From contig NZ_JAPCHV010000011.1 of assembly GCF_026107645.2 (NCBI RefSeq), positions 62,001 through 126,000 of the forward strand: a stretch of 64,000 bases of DNA. Reading direction: 5' to 3'. Both the position numbers and the translations under genes were made by a program. How positions within the stretch are numbered: position 1 is the stretch's first letter; every line of letters begins with the position of its first letter. The notes under the pieces are model-generated. The model had not been told where the DNA came from. It saw nothing but the letters and a program-made list of their open reading frames with translations, and did not search any database. This stretch comes from Flavobacterium sp. MFBS3-15. Lineage in GTDB: Bacteria > Bacteroidota > Bacteroidia > Flavobacteriales > Flavobacteriaceae. Positions 34,258 to 41,118 of the stretch are shown here, one piece after another.

Positions 34258-34440
34258 GAGTGTAGCTCAATCTGAAATCTACGATTTGAAATTCCTCAAG
34301 AGTGTAGCTCAATCTGAAATCTGCAATCTACGATTTGAAATACCTCAAGAGTCTAGCTCAATCTGCAATCTGCAATCTACGATCTGAAATACCTCAAGAG
34401 TGTAGCTCAATCTGAAATCTGAAATCTACAATCTGAAATA
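34258..34440. repeat. right repeat array of the four-helix bundle cassette
   Basis: Four units that start gagtgtagctcaatctg or a one-base variant and end gaaatacctcaa, with lengths 42, 49, 49 and about 43 bases; the length step of 7 comes from an inner aatctga/aatctgc subrepeat. The units are inverted relative to the array at 33760. The array ends two bases before the era stop codon. Confidence 0.85.
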
Positions 34441-34441
34441 A

Positions 34442-35326
34442 TTACTTCTGATTATAACCAAACCTCCTCAGCTGGTAGTTGTTGCTCCTCCAGTCCTTAT
34501 TGACCTTTACGAACATTTCGATGTGTATCTGCTTGCCGAAGAATTTTTCGAGGTCGGCACGGGCTTCCATGCCTACACGCTTGATGGCCTCACCCTTATG
34601 GCCGATGATGATGCCCTTTTGGGTATCGCGCTCTACCATGATCAGGGCACGTATGCGGATGATGTTGTCGGTCTCGATGAATTCTTCGGTCTCAATCTCC
34701 ACGGCATACGGGATCTCCTTGTCGTAGTGCAGGAGTATCTTCTCGCGGATGGTCTCGTTGACGAAGAAGCGTTCCGGCTTGTCGGTCAGCGTATCTTTAG
34801 GATAGTAAGGCGGTGATAGCGGCATCAGTTCGATGATGCGGCTGAACACTTCCTTGACGTTGAAGTTCTGCAAGGCGGAGATAGGGTATATCTCGGCATT
34901 GGGCACTTTCTCCGTCCAGAATTGCACCTGCTCTTCTAGCTGTTCCTGCGACGACTTGTCGATCTTGTTGAGCAGCAGCAATACGGGGATTTTGGCGTGG
35001 ATGATCTTATTAAAGAAAGCCTCGTCCTTCAGTTCCTTTTCACCGATCTCCACCATATAGATAAGGATGTCGGCATCCTCGAAAGCCGACTTTACAAAGT
35101 CCATCATGGAGCTTTGCAGCTCATACGCCGGCTTGATGATGCCCGGCGTATCGGACAATACCACCTGGAAGTCGTCGCCATTGACGATGCCCAGTATGCG
35201 GTGGCGCGTAGTCTGTGCCTTGGAGGTGATTATGGAGAGGCGCTCGCCCACGAAGGCATTCATGAGGGTTGATTTCCCTACGTTGGGGTTGCCTATTATA
35301 TTAACGAAACCGGCTTTGTGTGACAT
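34442..35326 (-). CDS. era: GTPase Era
   Basis: A 294-residue protein when started at MSHKAGFVNIIG (codon at 35326); a start seven codons upstream (35347) lacks family support. GTPase motifs GNPNVGKSTLMNA, SDTPGI and NKID are present, followed by a C-terminal KH RNA-binding domain (IIIGHKGEAIKRVGMEARAD). Era binds 16S rRNA and helps mature the 30S subunit. It is transcribed in the same direction as the four-helix bundle gene and der. Confidence 0.97.
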   Translation of the reverse strand: MSHKAGFVNIIGNPNVGKSTLMNAFVGERLSIITSKAQTTRHRILGIVNGDDFQVVLSDTPGIIKPAYELQSSMMDFVKSAFEDADILIYMVEIGEKELKDEAFFNKIIHAKIPVLLLLNKIDKSSQEQLEEQVQFWTEKVPNAEIYPISALQNFNVKEVFSRIIELMPLSPPYYPKDTLTDKPERFFVNETIREKILLHYDKEIPYAVEIETEEFIETDNIIRIRALIMVERDTQKGIIIGHKGEAIKRVGMEARADLEKFFGKQIHIEMFVKVNKDWRSNNYQLRRFGYNQK

Positions 35327-35400
35327 GGTAAAAATATTATCCCGCAAAGGTAGGCATATCAGCGGAATAGTAGAAATAAAAGATTTTTATCAATTTTAAC

Positions 35401-35430
35401 TTGCTATTTTAAATAACCGTCGTATATTTG
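35401..35430 (+). promoter_or_regulatory. promoter of the initiator tRNA gene
   Basis: TTG (35401-35403), 19 bases, TATATTTG (35423-35430): a full match to the Bacteroidota housekeeping promoter. The tRNA starts 12 bases further on. Confidence 0.8.
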
Positions 35431-35442
35431 CACTCGAAACAT

Positions 35443-35515
35443 CGCGGGATAGAGCAGTAGGCAGCTCGTCGGGCTCATAACCCGAAGGTCACAGGTTCGA
35501 GTCCTGTTCCCGCTA
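35443..35515 (+). tRNA. initiator tRNA-fMet (CAT)
   Basis: A full cloverleaf: acceptor cgcggga/tcccgct with an unpaired first position (C1 against U72), D arm, anticodon loop ctcataa with CAT, and T arm acaggttcgagtcctgt. The C1:U72 mismatch and the three G:C pairs at the base of the anticodon stem (ggg/ccc) mark an initiator rather than an elongator. The CCA end is not encoded. It is followed at once by a terminator and then by two copies of its 3-prime end. Confidence 0.95.
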
Positions 35516-35521
35516 CTAAGT

Positions 35522-35550
35522 AAACCCTCTCAGAAATGAGAGGGTTTTTT
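35522..35550 (+). terminator. intrinsic terminator of tRNA-fMet
   Basis: Perfect 11-base stem aaaccctctca (35522-35532) / tgagagggttt (35537-35547) with a GAAA loop, then a T-run. Two more hairpins of the same design follow the tRNA-like fragments at 35633-35660 and 35734-35760. Confidence 0.9.
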
Positions 35551-35570
35551 GTTTATTATCAAAGTGTAGG

Positions 35571-35760
35571 CTTTGGAGGGCTCTTATCCGCCGCGGCGGA
35601 CACAGGTTCGAGTCCTGTTCCCGCTACTAAGGAAAAGCCATTCAGAAATGAGTGGCTTTTTTCATTATGTGCTTTGGAGGGCTTCTATCCGTAGCGGCGG
35701 ACACAGGTTCGGGTCCTGTTCACGCTACAAAGGAAACCCTCTCAGAAATGAGAGAGTTTT
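35571..35760 (+). repeat. two tandem tRNA-fMet 3-prime-end copies with terminators
   Basis: The 31 bases from the T arm of tRNA-fMet to just past its 3-prime end (35490-35520) recur exactly at 35601-35631 and with three changes at 35702-35732. Each copy is preceded by ctttggagggct and a tccg...cgga block (a 14-base palindrome tccgccgcggcgga in the first) and followed by a terminator hairpin with a GAAA loop (35633-35660, 35734-35760). In the first of these hairpins the stem bases differ from the tRNA terminator but still pair. The copies lack a complete acceptor stem and D arm, so they are not functional tRNAs. Confidence 0.8.
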
Positions 35761-35844
35761 TTATTGCCTATAAAATATCTTTGCCGCGCACAGGTCTGTT
35801 ACTCTTCCCCTACGGAAAGTTATTATGAGTCTTATAAAAGTTTT

Positions 35845-35953
35845 AGCCACGAATTACACAAATTTTCACAAATTGCGCTAATGGTCAGATTTTCATTGCT
35901 GAAAATTACTGAAATGAGGTAAAAATTAGTGGAAATTTGTGTAATTCGTGGCT
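35845..35953. repeat. 25-base inverted repeat, 59-base loop
   Basis: The arm agccacgaattacacaaatt plus five bases (35845-35869) and its complement at 35929-35953 differ at one position. It lies in the gene-free stretch 35761-36084 and can form a long hairpin; it resembles dispersed flavobacterial repeats. Nothing else is recognised in that stretch. Confidence 0.75.
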
Positions 35954-36084
35954 GTTTTTGATGGGTTTGCCACCGCAGTTAAACCGGCCATTTACAATTA
36001 TTTACAAAGTTTACATTTTAATTTACAATCCAAATTGCTCATTTTCAAAACATCGGGGGTAGCTTCGCTGTATCAATTTAAAAA

Positions 36085-36639
36085 ATGAAACAGATGAAAA
36101 AAAAACTCTATGTACTGATCCTGCCACTGGTTGTGGCGGGCGGACTGGTATTTGCGAATCGCGAATTCAAAAATGAAACCCAACTATCCCAAAAGCCGGT
36201 AGCTGTCGCGCCGGCGAAATCCTGCACGGATGAAAAGAAAAAATGGGAGGCTTCCCCTGACGGCGTCAAGTACAAAGCATGGGAGGCTTCCCCGGAAGGT
36301 AAAAAAGTGCATGCCAGCCATGATAAGATCAGGAAGCAGATTGATGCATTCGCCGATATGGAGGCTGTGGTAATTTCGGATACTTTTCAGCGTGAGGGTG
36401 CGGAACATGGCCCTAAATGGCTTATCGTGAGTATTGATGGCGACTATTACATGATGCAGTTTATCCCTGATGAGTGGGAACAGCTGAGCAGCCTTGAGGT
36501 CGGCGACAAAATTACGGTAAAGAGCCGCAGTGCAGGTTATTCGAACAACCATCCCTACCTGATCCTGTCGGGCGATTATATCGAGCATAACGGCAAGGTG
36601 CTTTTTAAGCGCGACTTTAGCAAGAATAAGGGTTGCTGA
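36085..36639 (+). CDS. exported protein of unknown function with duplicated WEASP motif
   Basis: A 184-residue protein with a signal or anchor sequence (about 6-24), then two copies of a KWEASPDGVKYKA / AWEASPEGKKVHA motif (about 52-78), then a compact beta-rich domain (about 90-180) that may be OB-like (LEVGDKITVKSRSAGYS). A single cysteine near each end could pair. The second in-frame ATG at 36094 is an equally good start. No family is recognised. It ends just before a strong terminator. Confidence 0.7.
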   Translation: MKQMKKKLYVLILPLVVAGGLVFANREFKNETQLSQKPVAVAPAKSCTDEKKKWEASPDGVKYKAWEASPEGKKVHASHDKIRKQIDAFADMEAVVISDTFQREGAEHGPKWLIVSIDGDYYMMQFIPDEWEQLSSLEVGDKITVKSRSAGYSNNHPYLILSGDYIEHNGKVLFKRDFSKNKGC

Positions 36640-36659
36640 GGAATCTCATAATAATAAGG

Positions 36660-36686
36660 AAAGCCACTCGGGATTGAGTGGCTTTT
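36660..36686 (+). terminator. intrinsic terminator
   Basis: 10-base stem aaagccactc (36660-36669) / gagtggcttt (36676-36685) with a 6-base loop and a following T-run, 20 bases after the stop at 36639. Confidence 0.85.
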
Positions 36687-36739
36687 TGTTTTGTAAAAAT
36701 TCCACAAGAAATATTTATCTTTATGATATAATATTCATC

Positions 36740-36910
36740 ATGGATATACAATCAGCAAAAATGAAATTTGCCCAACTGCTCCGGGAACAAAATAGCCTAA
36801 CCGCAGACGATTACATAACAATCGACTCCCGCAGGGAATGCCACCTGAATGGTGAAAGCAAGTCTTATAACTGGCAAGAAGCAAAACAAAAAATCCGAAA
36901 CCGTCAATAA
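36740..36910 (+). CDS. small hypothetical protein
   Basis: A 56-residue soluble protein starting MDIQSAKMKFAQLL (ATG at 36740). A longer in-frame reading from 36674 runs back through the terminator and is rejected. It has no known motif; the C-terminus is basic (EAKQKIRNRQ). It ends 6 bases before the next gene, so the two are likely co-transcribed. Confidence 0.55.
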   Translation: MDIQSAKMKFAQLLREQNSLTADDYITIDSRRECHLNGESKSYNWQEAKQKIRNRQ

Positions 36911-36916
36911 TGCGGC

Positions 36917-37396
36917 ATGAGCAAATTCCTACCTTTTGAAAGTATCGAGTACAAGACCAGCCTTTCCAAAACAGAAGTATTTCAAAGGCTTCAGGAGAAT
37001 GTTGAGATGCAAAAGTTTAGTTTTTTTGGGAATAGTTATTCAAAACCTTATGTAGGGGTTGTCAGCGATAGCTCCTTCAGGATTAAAAGGGTAATTTGGT
37101 ATAGAAATTCATATTTGCCTGAGATTAAAGGAGAGATATTTGAACACGCCGAAAGCACAAGAATAAAAGTAACTATGAAGCCTGTCGGTTTTGTGATCGC
37201 ATTTACGATCATTTGGTTTGGAGGTACTTCATTGGGCTGCATCGCTATAGCTCTTTCGGGAGGATTCACTATGTCTTTCATAGTGCTGTTCGGGATGCTT
37301 TTATTTATGTTAGCGTTTGTGCATGGCCTGTTTAAGATCGAAAGCAAAGGAAGCCTGCAAGACCTCAAAGAAATACTGAAAGCTGAGATCGTGTGA
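36917..37396 (+). CDS. hypothetical membrane protein
   Basis: A 159-residue protein: a soluble N-terminal part (about 1-92) with the pattern YSKPYVGVVSDSSFRIKR and IWYRNSYLPEIKG, then two transmembrane helices (about 93-113 and 118-140) and a short charged end. Several Bacteroidota proteins share the RxIxYRNSFLPxIxG-like segment but no function is known. It follows the 56-residue gene directly. Confidence 0.7.
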   Translation: MSKFLPFESIEYKTSLSKTEVFQRLQENVEMQKFSFFGNSYSKPYVGVVSDSSFRIKRVIWYRNSYLPEIKGEIFEHAESTRIKVTMKPVGFVIAFTIIWFGGTSLGCIAIALSGGFTMSFIVLFGMLLFMLAFVHGLFKIESKGSLQDLKEILKAEIV

Positions 37397-37445
37397 ACGC
37401 ATCATTATCATTTTGCTAATTCCCTCAATATTTTCTAATTACGCC

Positions 37446-37475
37446 TTGCGTCTTCATTATATTTGACTACTTTTG
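37446..37475 (+). promoter_or_regulatory. promoter of the J-domain/KTSC gene
   Basis: TTG (37446-37448), 19 bases, TACTTTTG (37468-37475), a good Bacteroidota promoter, 36 bases before the start codon. Confidence 0.75.
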
Positions 37476-37510
37476 CCGCCGCTAACTAAAGCGCAATTAC
37501 TGAGGAATTT

Positions 37511-37966
37511 ATGAACATGAACAAGATTGTTGAGTACCGCAAGCTGCTCAACGTTACAAAAACAGCCACGCTAAAGGAACTGAAAACCATTTACAGGAAC
37601 AGCATGAAAGAATGCCATCCTGATACCCTGACCACCGAGGAGGAAAGGAATGCTGCCGAAGAAAAAAGCAAGACCATCATTGAGGCGTACCACTTTTTGG
37701 TGAGCATTGCACCCGAAACTTCCGAAAAGAATAAGGAGGAATACACAAAGACGACTTCAGCATCGCCTATAACCGAATTTTACTTCGAGAAGCAGGCACT
37801 GTACATCAACTTCCTCGACGGCAGCAGCTACGAGTACTTCGGTGTGCCGTACAACACCTATGTAAAAATGGTAAATGCCGAGTCGCCGGCGCGTTTTGCC
37901 CGCAGGCATATCTACGGTACCTACCTCTACCGCAGCGCCCAGAAGATCGTTGCCAACGCGGAGTAA
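37511..37966 (+). CDS. J-domain / KTSC domain fusion protein
   Basis: A 151-residue protein. The first 65 residues form a J-domain-like helical hairpin with the HPD tripeptide in KECHPDTLTTEE; the last 60 form a KTSC domain (INFLDGSSYEYFGVPYNTY, ESPARFARRHIYGTYLYR). J domains stimulate Hsp70 ATPase; KTSC is a small RNA- or nucleic-acid-related domain also found in lysyl-tRNA synthetases. The combination would suit a cochaperone with its own targeting domain; this role is inferred. It has its own promoter and terminator. Confidence 0.85.
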   Translation: MNMNKIVEYRKLLNVTKTATLKELKTIYRNSMKECHPDTLTTEEERNAAEEKSKTIIEAYHFLVSIAPETSEKNKEEYTKTTSASPITEFYFEKQALYINFLDGSSYEYFGVPYNTYVKMVNAESPARFARRHIYGTYLYRSAQKIVANAE

Positions 37967-37985
37967 TTTACATCCCAAACAATAC

Positions 37986-38013
37986 AAAAGCTTTCCGGAA
38001 GGAAGGCTTTTTT
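37986..38013 (+). terminator. intrinsic terminator
   Basis: 11-base stem aaaagctttcc (37986-37996) / ggaaggctttt (38001-38011) with one G:T pair and a GGAA loop, followed by T residues, 20 bases after the J-domain/KTSC gene. Confidence 0.85.
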
Positions 38014-38046
38014 GTTTGCAATAAACAGGAGAAATGATCTGAAGCC

Positions 38047-38187
38047 TTAACTGCAAAAAGTGCAGTTAAAAGTGTTGACTATCGGATTCAGGCAATTTTA
38101 AAAAATGGCTCAATAAGTAACCTTTTTTTCCTATCGGGCTACCCCTAAAATCATCATTCTAATTGTTATATATACCCTAAAATCATC
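38047..38187. promoter_or_regulatory. hairpin and 32-base-spaced direct repeats before the CoA-binding gene
   Basis: A perfect 9-base inverted repeat ttaactgca/tgcagttaa (38047-38055, 38061-38069) is followed by two copies of ccctaaaatcatc (38143-38155 and 38175-38187) spaced by 32 bases, that is three helical turns. The second copy touches the TTG of the promoter at 38188. This arrangement fits binding sites for an activator on one face of the DNA. Confidence 0.5.
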
Positions 38188-38216
38188 TTGGGATCACGCT
38201 AAAATTCCTAAATTTG
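38188..38216 (+). promoter_or_regulatory. promoter of the CoA-binding protein gene
   Basis: TTG (38188-38190), 18 bases, TAAATTTG (38209-38216), 14 bases before the start codon. Confidence 0.7.
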
Positions 38217-38230
38217 GGTAAAAAGTCATC

Positions 38231-38596
38231 ATGAAAGTAAAAAAGACCCTGGTTATGGGGGCATCTACCGATCCCGGCCGGTACTCCTATAAAGCCATAA
38301 AAATGCTGCAGCGCTATGGCCACCCGGTTTTGGCGGTGGGCAAAAAAGAAGAAGACCTCGACGGCCTGAAAATAGAGAAGGAGCAGGTGCCTTTTGAGGA
38401 TGTGGATACGGTTACCCTGTATCTTAACCCAATGAACCAAAGGCAGTATTACGACTACATTGTTGAGTTGGAGCCCGAGCGTGTCATCTTTAATCCGGGG
38501 ACTGAGAACCCCGAGTTTTTTGAGCTGCTAAAGAAAAACGGGATAGAAATAGAAGTGGCCTGTACGCTGGTTATGCTCTCGATAAATCAGTATTAG
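38231..38596 (+). CDS. CoA-binding domain protein (YccU-like)
   Basis: A 121-residue protein with a Rossmann-type CoA-binding domain: TLVMGASTDPGRYSYKAIK, GHPVLAVGKK, TVTLYLNPMNQ and VIFNPGTENPEF. Same length and order as YccU-type single-domain proteins. A ligand role for CoA or acyl-CoA is inferred from the fold; cellular function is unknown. Its last 26 bases overlap the end of the convergent symporter gene. It has a good promoter and unusual upstream repeats. Confidence 0.85.
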   Translation: MKVKKTLVMGASTDPGRYSYKAIKMLQRYGHPVLAVGKKEEDLDGLKIEKEQVPFEDVDTVTLYLNPMNQRQYYDYIVELEPERVIFNPGTENPEFFELLKKNGIEIEVACTLVMLSINQY

Positions 38597-40079
38597 CGGC
38601 TTTTTTGCTGATGCACAACAGCAACAGGAAGGTTATCAATCCATTAACGATGATGAGTTCGTTATCAAACACATAGCCGCCCAGCAATTCTCCGGAATAG
38701 GTGTGCAGCAGTAACGTCAATAATGGCGATGCAATGCATATGAAAGGTACTGCTTTGTCCATTACGGTATAGTTTTTCATGAAAAGCCCAAAGGAGTAAA
38801 GCCCCAGCAGCGGTCCGTAAGTATATCCCGCAATACGGAATATCATGCTTACTACTGATTTGTCATTCAGTGAATTGAATACGATTATAACCAGGAACAT
38901 CAACAGCGAAAAGGCTATGTGTACCCCATGGCGTGTTTTTACATTGCCTGCTTTTCCCTGGTTTTCGGCTTTGTCCATACCTAAAAAATCGACGCAGAAT
39001 GATGTGGTCAGTGCTGTAAGCGCCGAATCGGTCGTGGCGAAGGTTGCGGCAGTGAGCCCAAGCAGGAAAATTACTGAAGGGATAAGCGCCAAGTGATGGA
39101 AAGCGATCTCGGGGAAAAGCAAGTCGGTGCGGGGCTTGCCGGCCTCAAGCGGAACGTCTATTCCATTCCTGGAGGCATAGATGTACAGCAAGGCACCCAC
39201 TCCAAGGAAAAAAATGTTTATTACCACGAAGATGCCTGTAAAAGTGAACATGTTCTTTTGTGCTTCGCCAATGTTTTTGCAGCTCAGGTTTTTTTGCATC
39301 AGGTCCTGGTCAAGCCCTACCATCGCAAGGGTGACAAAAATACCACCCAGTATCTGCTTTACGAAGTGGAACCTGCTCCCTATGAAATCTTCAAAGAAAA
39401 ATATTTTCGAATAGCTGCTTTGCTCTACAGCGGTAAATGCCTCGCCAAGGCTCATTTCCAGGCTGTCGCAGATGAAGTAAATGGTAAAGAAAACCGATGA
39501 TACCAAAAAGAATGTTTGAAGTGTATCAGTAATGATGATGGTTTTTAGGCCGCCTTTGTAAGTATAGGCAAAAATGAGCAGCAATGAAAGCAGTACCGTT
39601 ACCCAAAACGGAATTCCAAAGGCATTGAACACATAGCGTTGCAGTACGATAACCACAAGATACAAGCGAAATGCCGACCCGATAGTACGGCTGATGAGGA
39701 ATATCATAGCCGAGGTTTTGTAGCTGTAGTAGCCCAGCCTGCCTTCGATGTAGCTGTAAATGGAGGTAAGGTTAAGTCTGTAATACAGCGGCAGCAATAC
39801 TTTGGCAATCAGTATGAAGCCTATGGCATTGCCGAGAATGAACTGGAAATACTTAAACTGCTCACCGTTTGGTGAGCCCACTTCTCCCGGTACCGATATG
39901 AAAGTTACTCCCGAGAGCGCGGTGCCTATCATCCCGAAGGCTACCAGGTACCATTTTGAGTTTTTATTGGCTTTGAAAAACGTATCATTGCTGCTGTCCT
40001 TTCGGCTTACGACCCTCGAAATGAGGATGAGTAACCCAAAGTAGACTATTATGATGGAAAGTATGGTGACCGGCTGCAT
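38571..40079 (-). CDS. sodium:solute symporter family protein
   Basis: A 502-residue integral membrane protein with about 13 transmembrane helices and SSS-family features: unwound-helix region FGMIGTALSGVTFISVPG (about 48-65), the signature-like ATFATTDSALTALTTSFCVDF (TM8 region, in part) and RIAGYTYGPLLGLYSFG. It is expected to import an organic solute with sodium across the inner membrane; the substrate is not readable. It is transcribed opposite to recR and overlaps the end of the CoA-binding gene. Confidence 0.9.
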   Translation of the reverse strand: MQPVTILSIIIVYFGLLILISRVVSRKDSSNDTFFKANKNSKWYLVAFGMIGTALSGVTFISVPGEVGSPNGEQFKYFQFILGNAIGFILIAKVLLPLYYRLNLTSIYSYIEGRLGYYSYKTSAMIFLISRTIGSAFRLYLVVIVLQRYVFNAFGIPFWVTVLLSLLLIFAYTYKGGLKTIIITDTLQTFFLVSSVFFTIYFICDSLEMSLGEAFTAVEQSSYSKIFFFEDFIGSRFHFVKQILGGIFVTLAMVGLDQDLMQKNLSCKNIGEAQKNMFTFTGIFVVINIFFLGVGALLYIYASRNGIDVPLEAGKPRTDLLFPEIAFHHLALIPSVIFLLGLTAATFATTDSALTALTTSFCVDFLGMDKAENQGKAGNVKTRHGVHIAFSLLMFLVIIVFNSLNDKSVVSMIFRIAGYTYGPLLGLYSFGLFMKNYTVMDKAVPFICIASPLLTLLLHTYSGELLGGYVFDNELIIVNGLITFLLLLCISKKAANTDLSRA

Positions 40080-40150
40080 ATGTTTGTGTTTGTTTTACAA
40101 AGCAACTAAAAATATTTTGAATAATGCACGTATGCTAAATTTGTATCAAT

Positions 40151-40183
40151 TTTGTTTAATATTTCGGATGATTGTTACCTTTG
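40151..40183 (+). promoter_or_regulatory. promoter of recR, almost at the start codon
   Basis: TTTG (40151-40154), 21 bases, TACCTTTG (40176-40183). The -7 box ends only 4 bases before ATG 40188 and 7 before ATG 40191, so the transcript would start at or within a few bases of the start codon. This rules out the longer reading frame from 40152. Confidence 0.7.
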
Positions 40184-40190
40184 CACCATG

Positions 40191-40802
40191 ATGGAAATGT
40201 CTTCAAAATTACTGGAAAGGGCTGTGGCAGAGATATCCCAACTACCCGGCATAGGTAAGCGTACGGCGCTCAGGCTGGCATTGCACCTGCTTAAACAGCC
40301 GGAAGATCAAACGCAGGAACTGGCAGCGGCGCTACGCAAAATGAGGGAGGAAATACAGTTTTGCAGGCAATGCCATAACATATCTGATGTTGAGGTGTGC
40401 GGGATATGTGCCAATGCTCTGCGCGATAAGTCGGTCATTTGTGTGGTAGAGGATATTCGCGATGTGATGGCTATTGAGAATACCGGTTTTTTTAAAGGTA
40501 TTTACCATGTGCTGGGCGGCAAAATTTCACCAATAGACGGTGTGGGGCCGGGGCAGCTGAATATAACATCGTTGGTTGAGAAAGTAAAATCCGGTGGTGT
40601 AAAGGAGCTTATTTTTGCCCTCAGTTCCACTATGGAGGGCGATACTACCAATTTTTATATATACAGGCAAATCAGGGATTATCAGGTTACTACAACTACA
40701 ATTGCGCGTGGCATAGGGGTTGGGGATGAGCTTGAGTTTGCCGACGAGGTTACACTGGGAAGGAGCATCGTGCACAGGGTACCATTTGAAGGAGTGATTT
40801 AG
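40191..40802 (+). CDS. recR: recombination mediator RecR
   Basis: A 203-residue protein when started at [15 protein letters not shown] 40188 (one codon earlier) and ATG 40197 are alternatives. Visible parts: helix-hairpin-helix ([19 protein letters not shown]), C4 zinc finger (FCRQC ... VCGIC), Toprim domain ([28 protein letters not shown]) and a C-terminal [15 protein letters not shown] segment. RecR works with RecO and RecF to load RecA on gapped DNA. The promoter lies so close that the mRNA may be leaderless. Confidence 0.97.
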   Translation: MEMSSKLLERAVAEISQLPGIGKRTALRLALHLLKQPEDQTQELAAALRKMREEIQFCRQCHNISDVEVCGICANALRDKSVICVVEDIRDVMAIENTGFFKGIYHVLGGKISPIDGVGPGQLNITSLVEKVKSGGVKELIFALSSTMEGDTTNFYIYRQIRDYQVTTTTIARGIGVGDELEFADEVTLGRSIVHRVPFEGVI

Positions 40803-41118
40803 GATAATTGCTATAATGGTGTTAAAATATTTAAAATTTAAATATTTATAGTCGTATATTAGCGGCATTTGTGCGTTCTCTTAATGTTGATTATAGTATT
40901 TTGTCAAAATGTTCTGATAGTTTTGTACCGGTACGGAAATAATTGGTTTTTACCGTGGCTAAATGGGTGAATCATTGCTGTTTTTTCAGGTGTTTTGGGG
41001 TAATATTGAATTAATAAAAAAAGGACAGAAGTAAAGATAAAATAATAGTATGTTAAAATATTAGTCTATATATTTGCAATCCAAACCAGATGCTATTTAT
41101 AGCATAAAACCAATTTTA
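40803..41118 (+). promoter_or_regulatory. 316-base leader of the polysaccharide locus
   Basis: No gene is seen. Contents: an AT-rich near-palindrome around 40825-40850; the palindrome gtaccggtac (40925-40934); a -7 box TATATTTG at 41069-41076 without a clear TTG upstream; and, 13 bases after that box, a perfect 7-base dyad atgctat/atagcat (41090-41096 and 41099-41105) that ends 13 bases before the first start codon. The dyad may be an operator or a hairpin at the very start of the mRNA. Confidence 0.55.

Noticed and set aside
34258-34440. CRISPR-like array of four regular units
   Set aside because: The units are similar over their whole length with only 7-base steps between them, have no unique spacers, and an inverted copy lies on the other side of the small gene. 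No cas gene is present.
35571-35732. Two further tRNA genes after tRNA-fMet
   Set aside because: Only the T arm and the 3-prime half of the acceptor stem are kept; no matching 5-prime acceptor strand or D arm exists in either copy.
36674-36739. Longer start for the 56-residue protein
   Set aside because: The extension begins inside the T-run of the upstream terminator and encodes no conserved residues.
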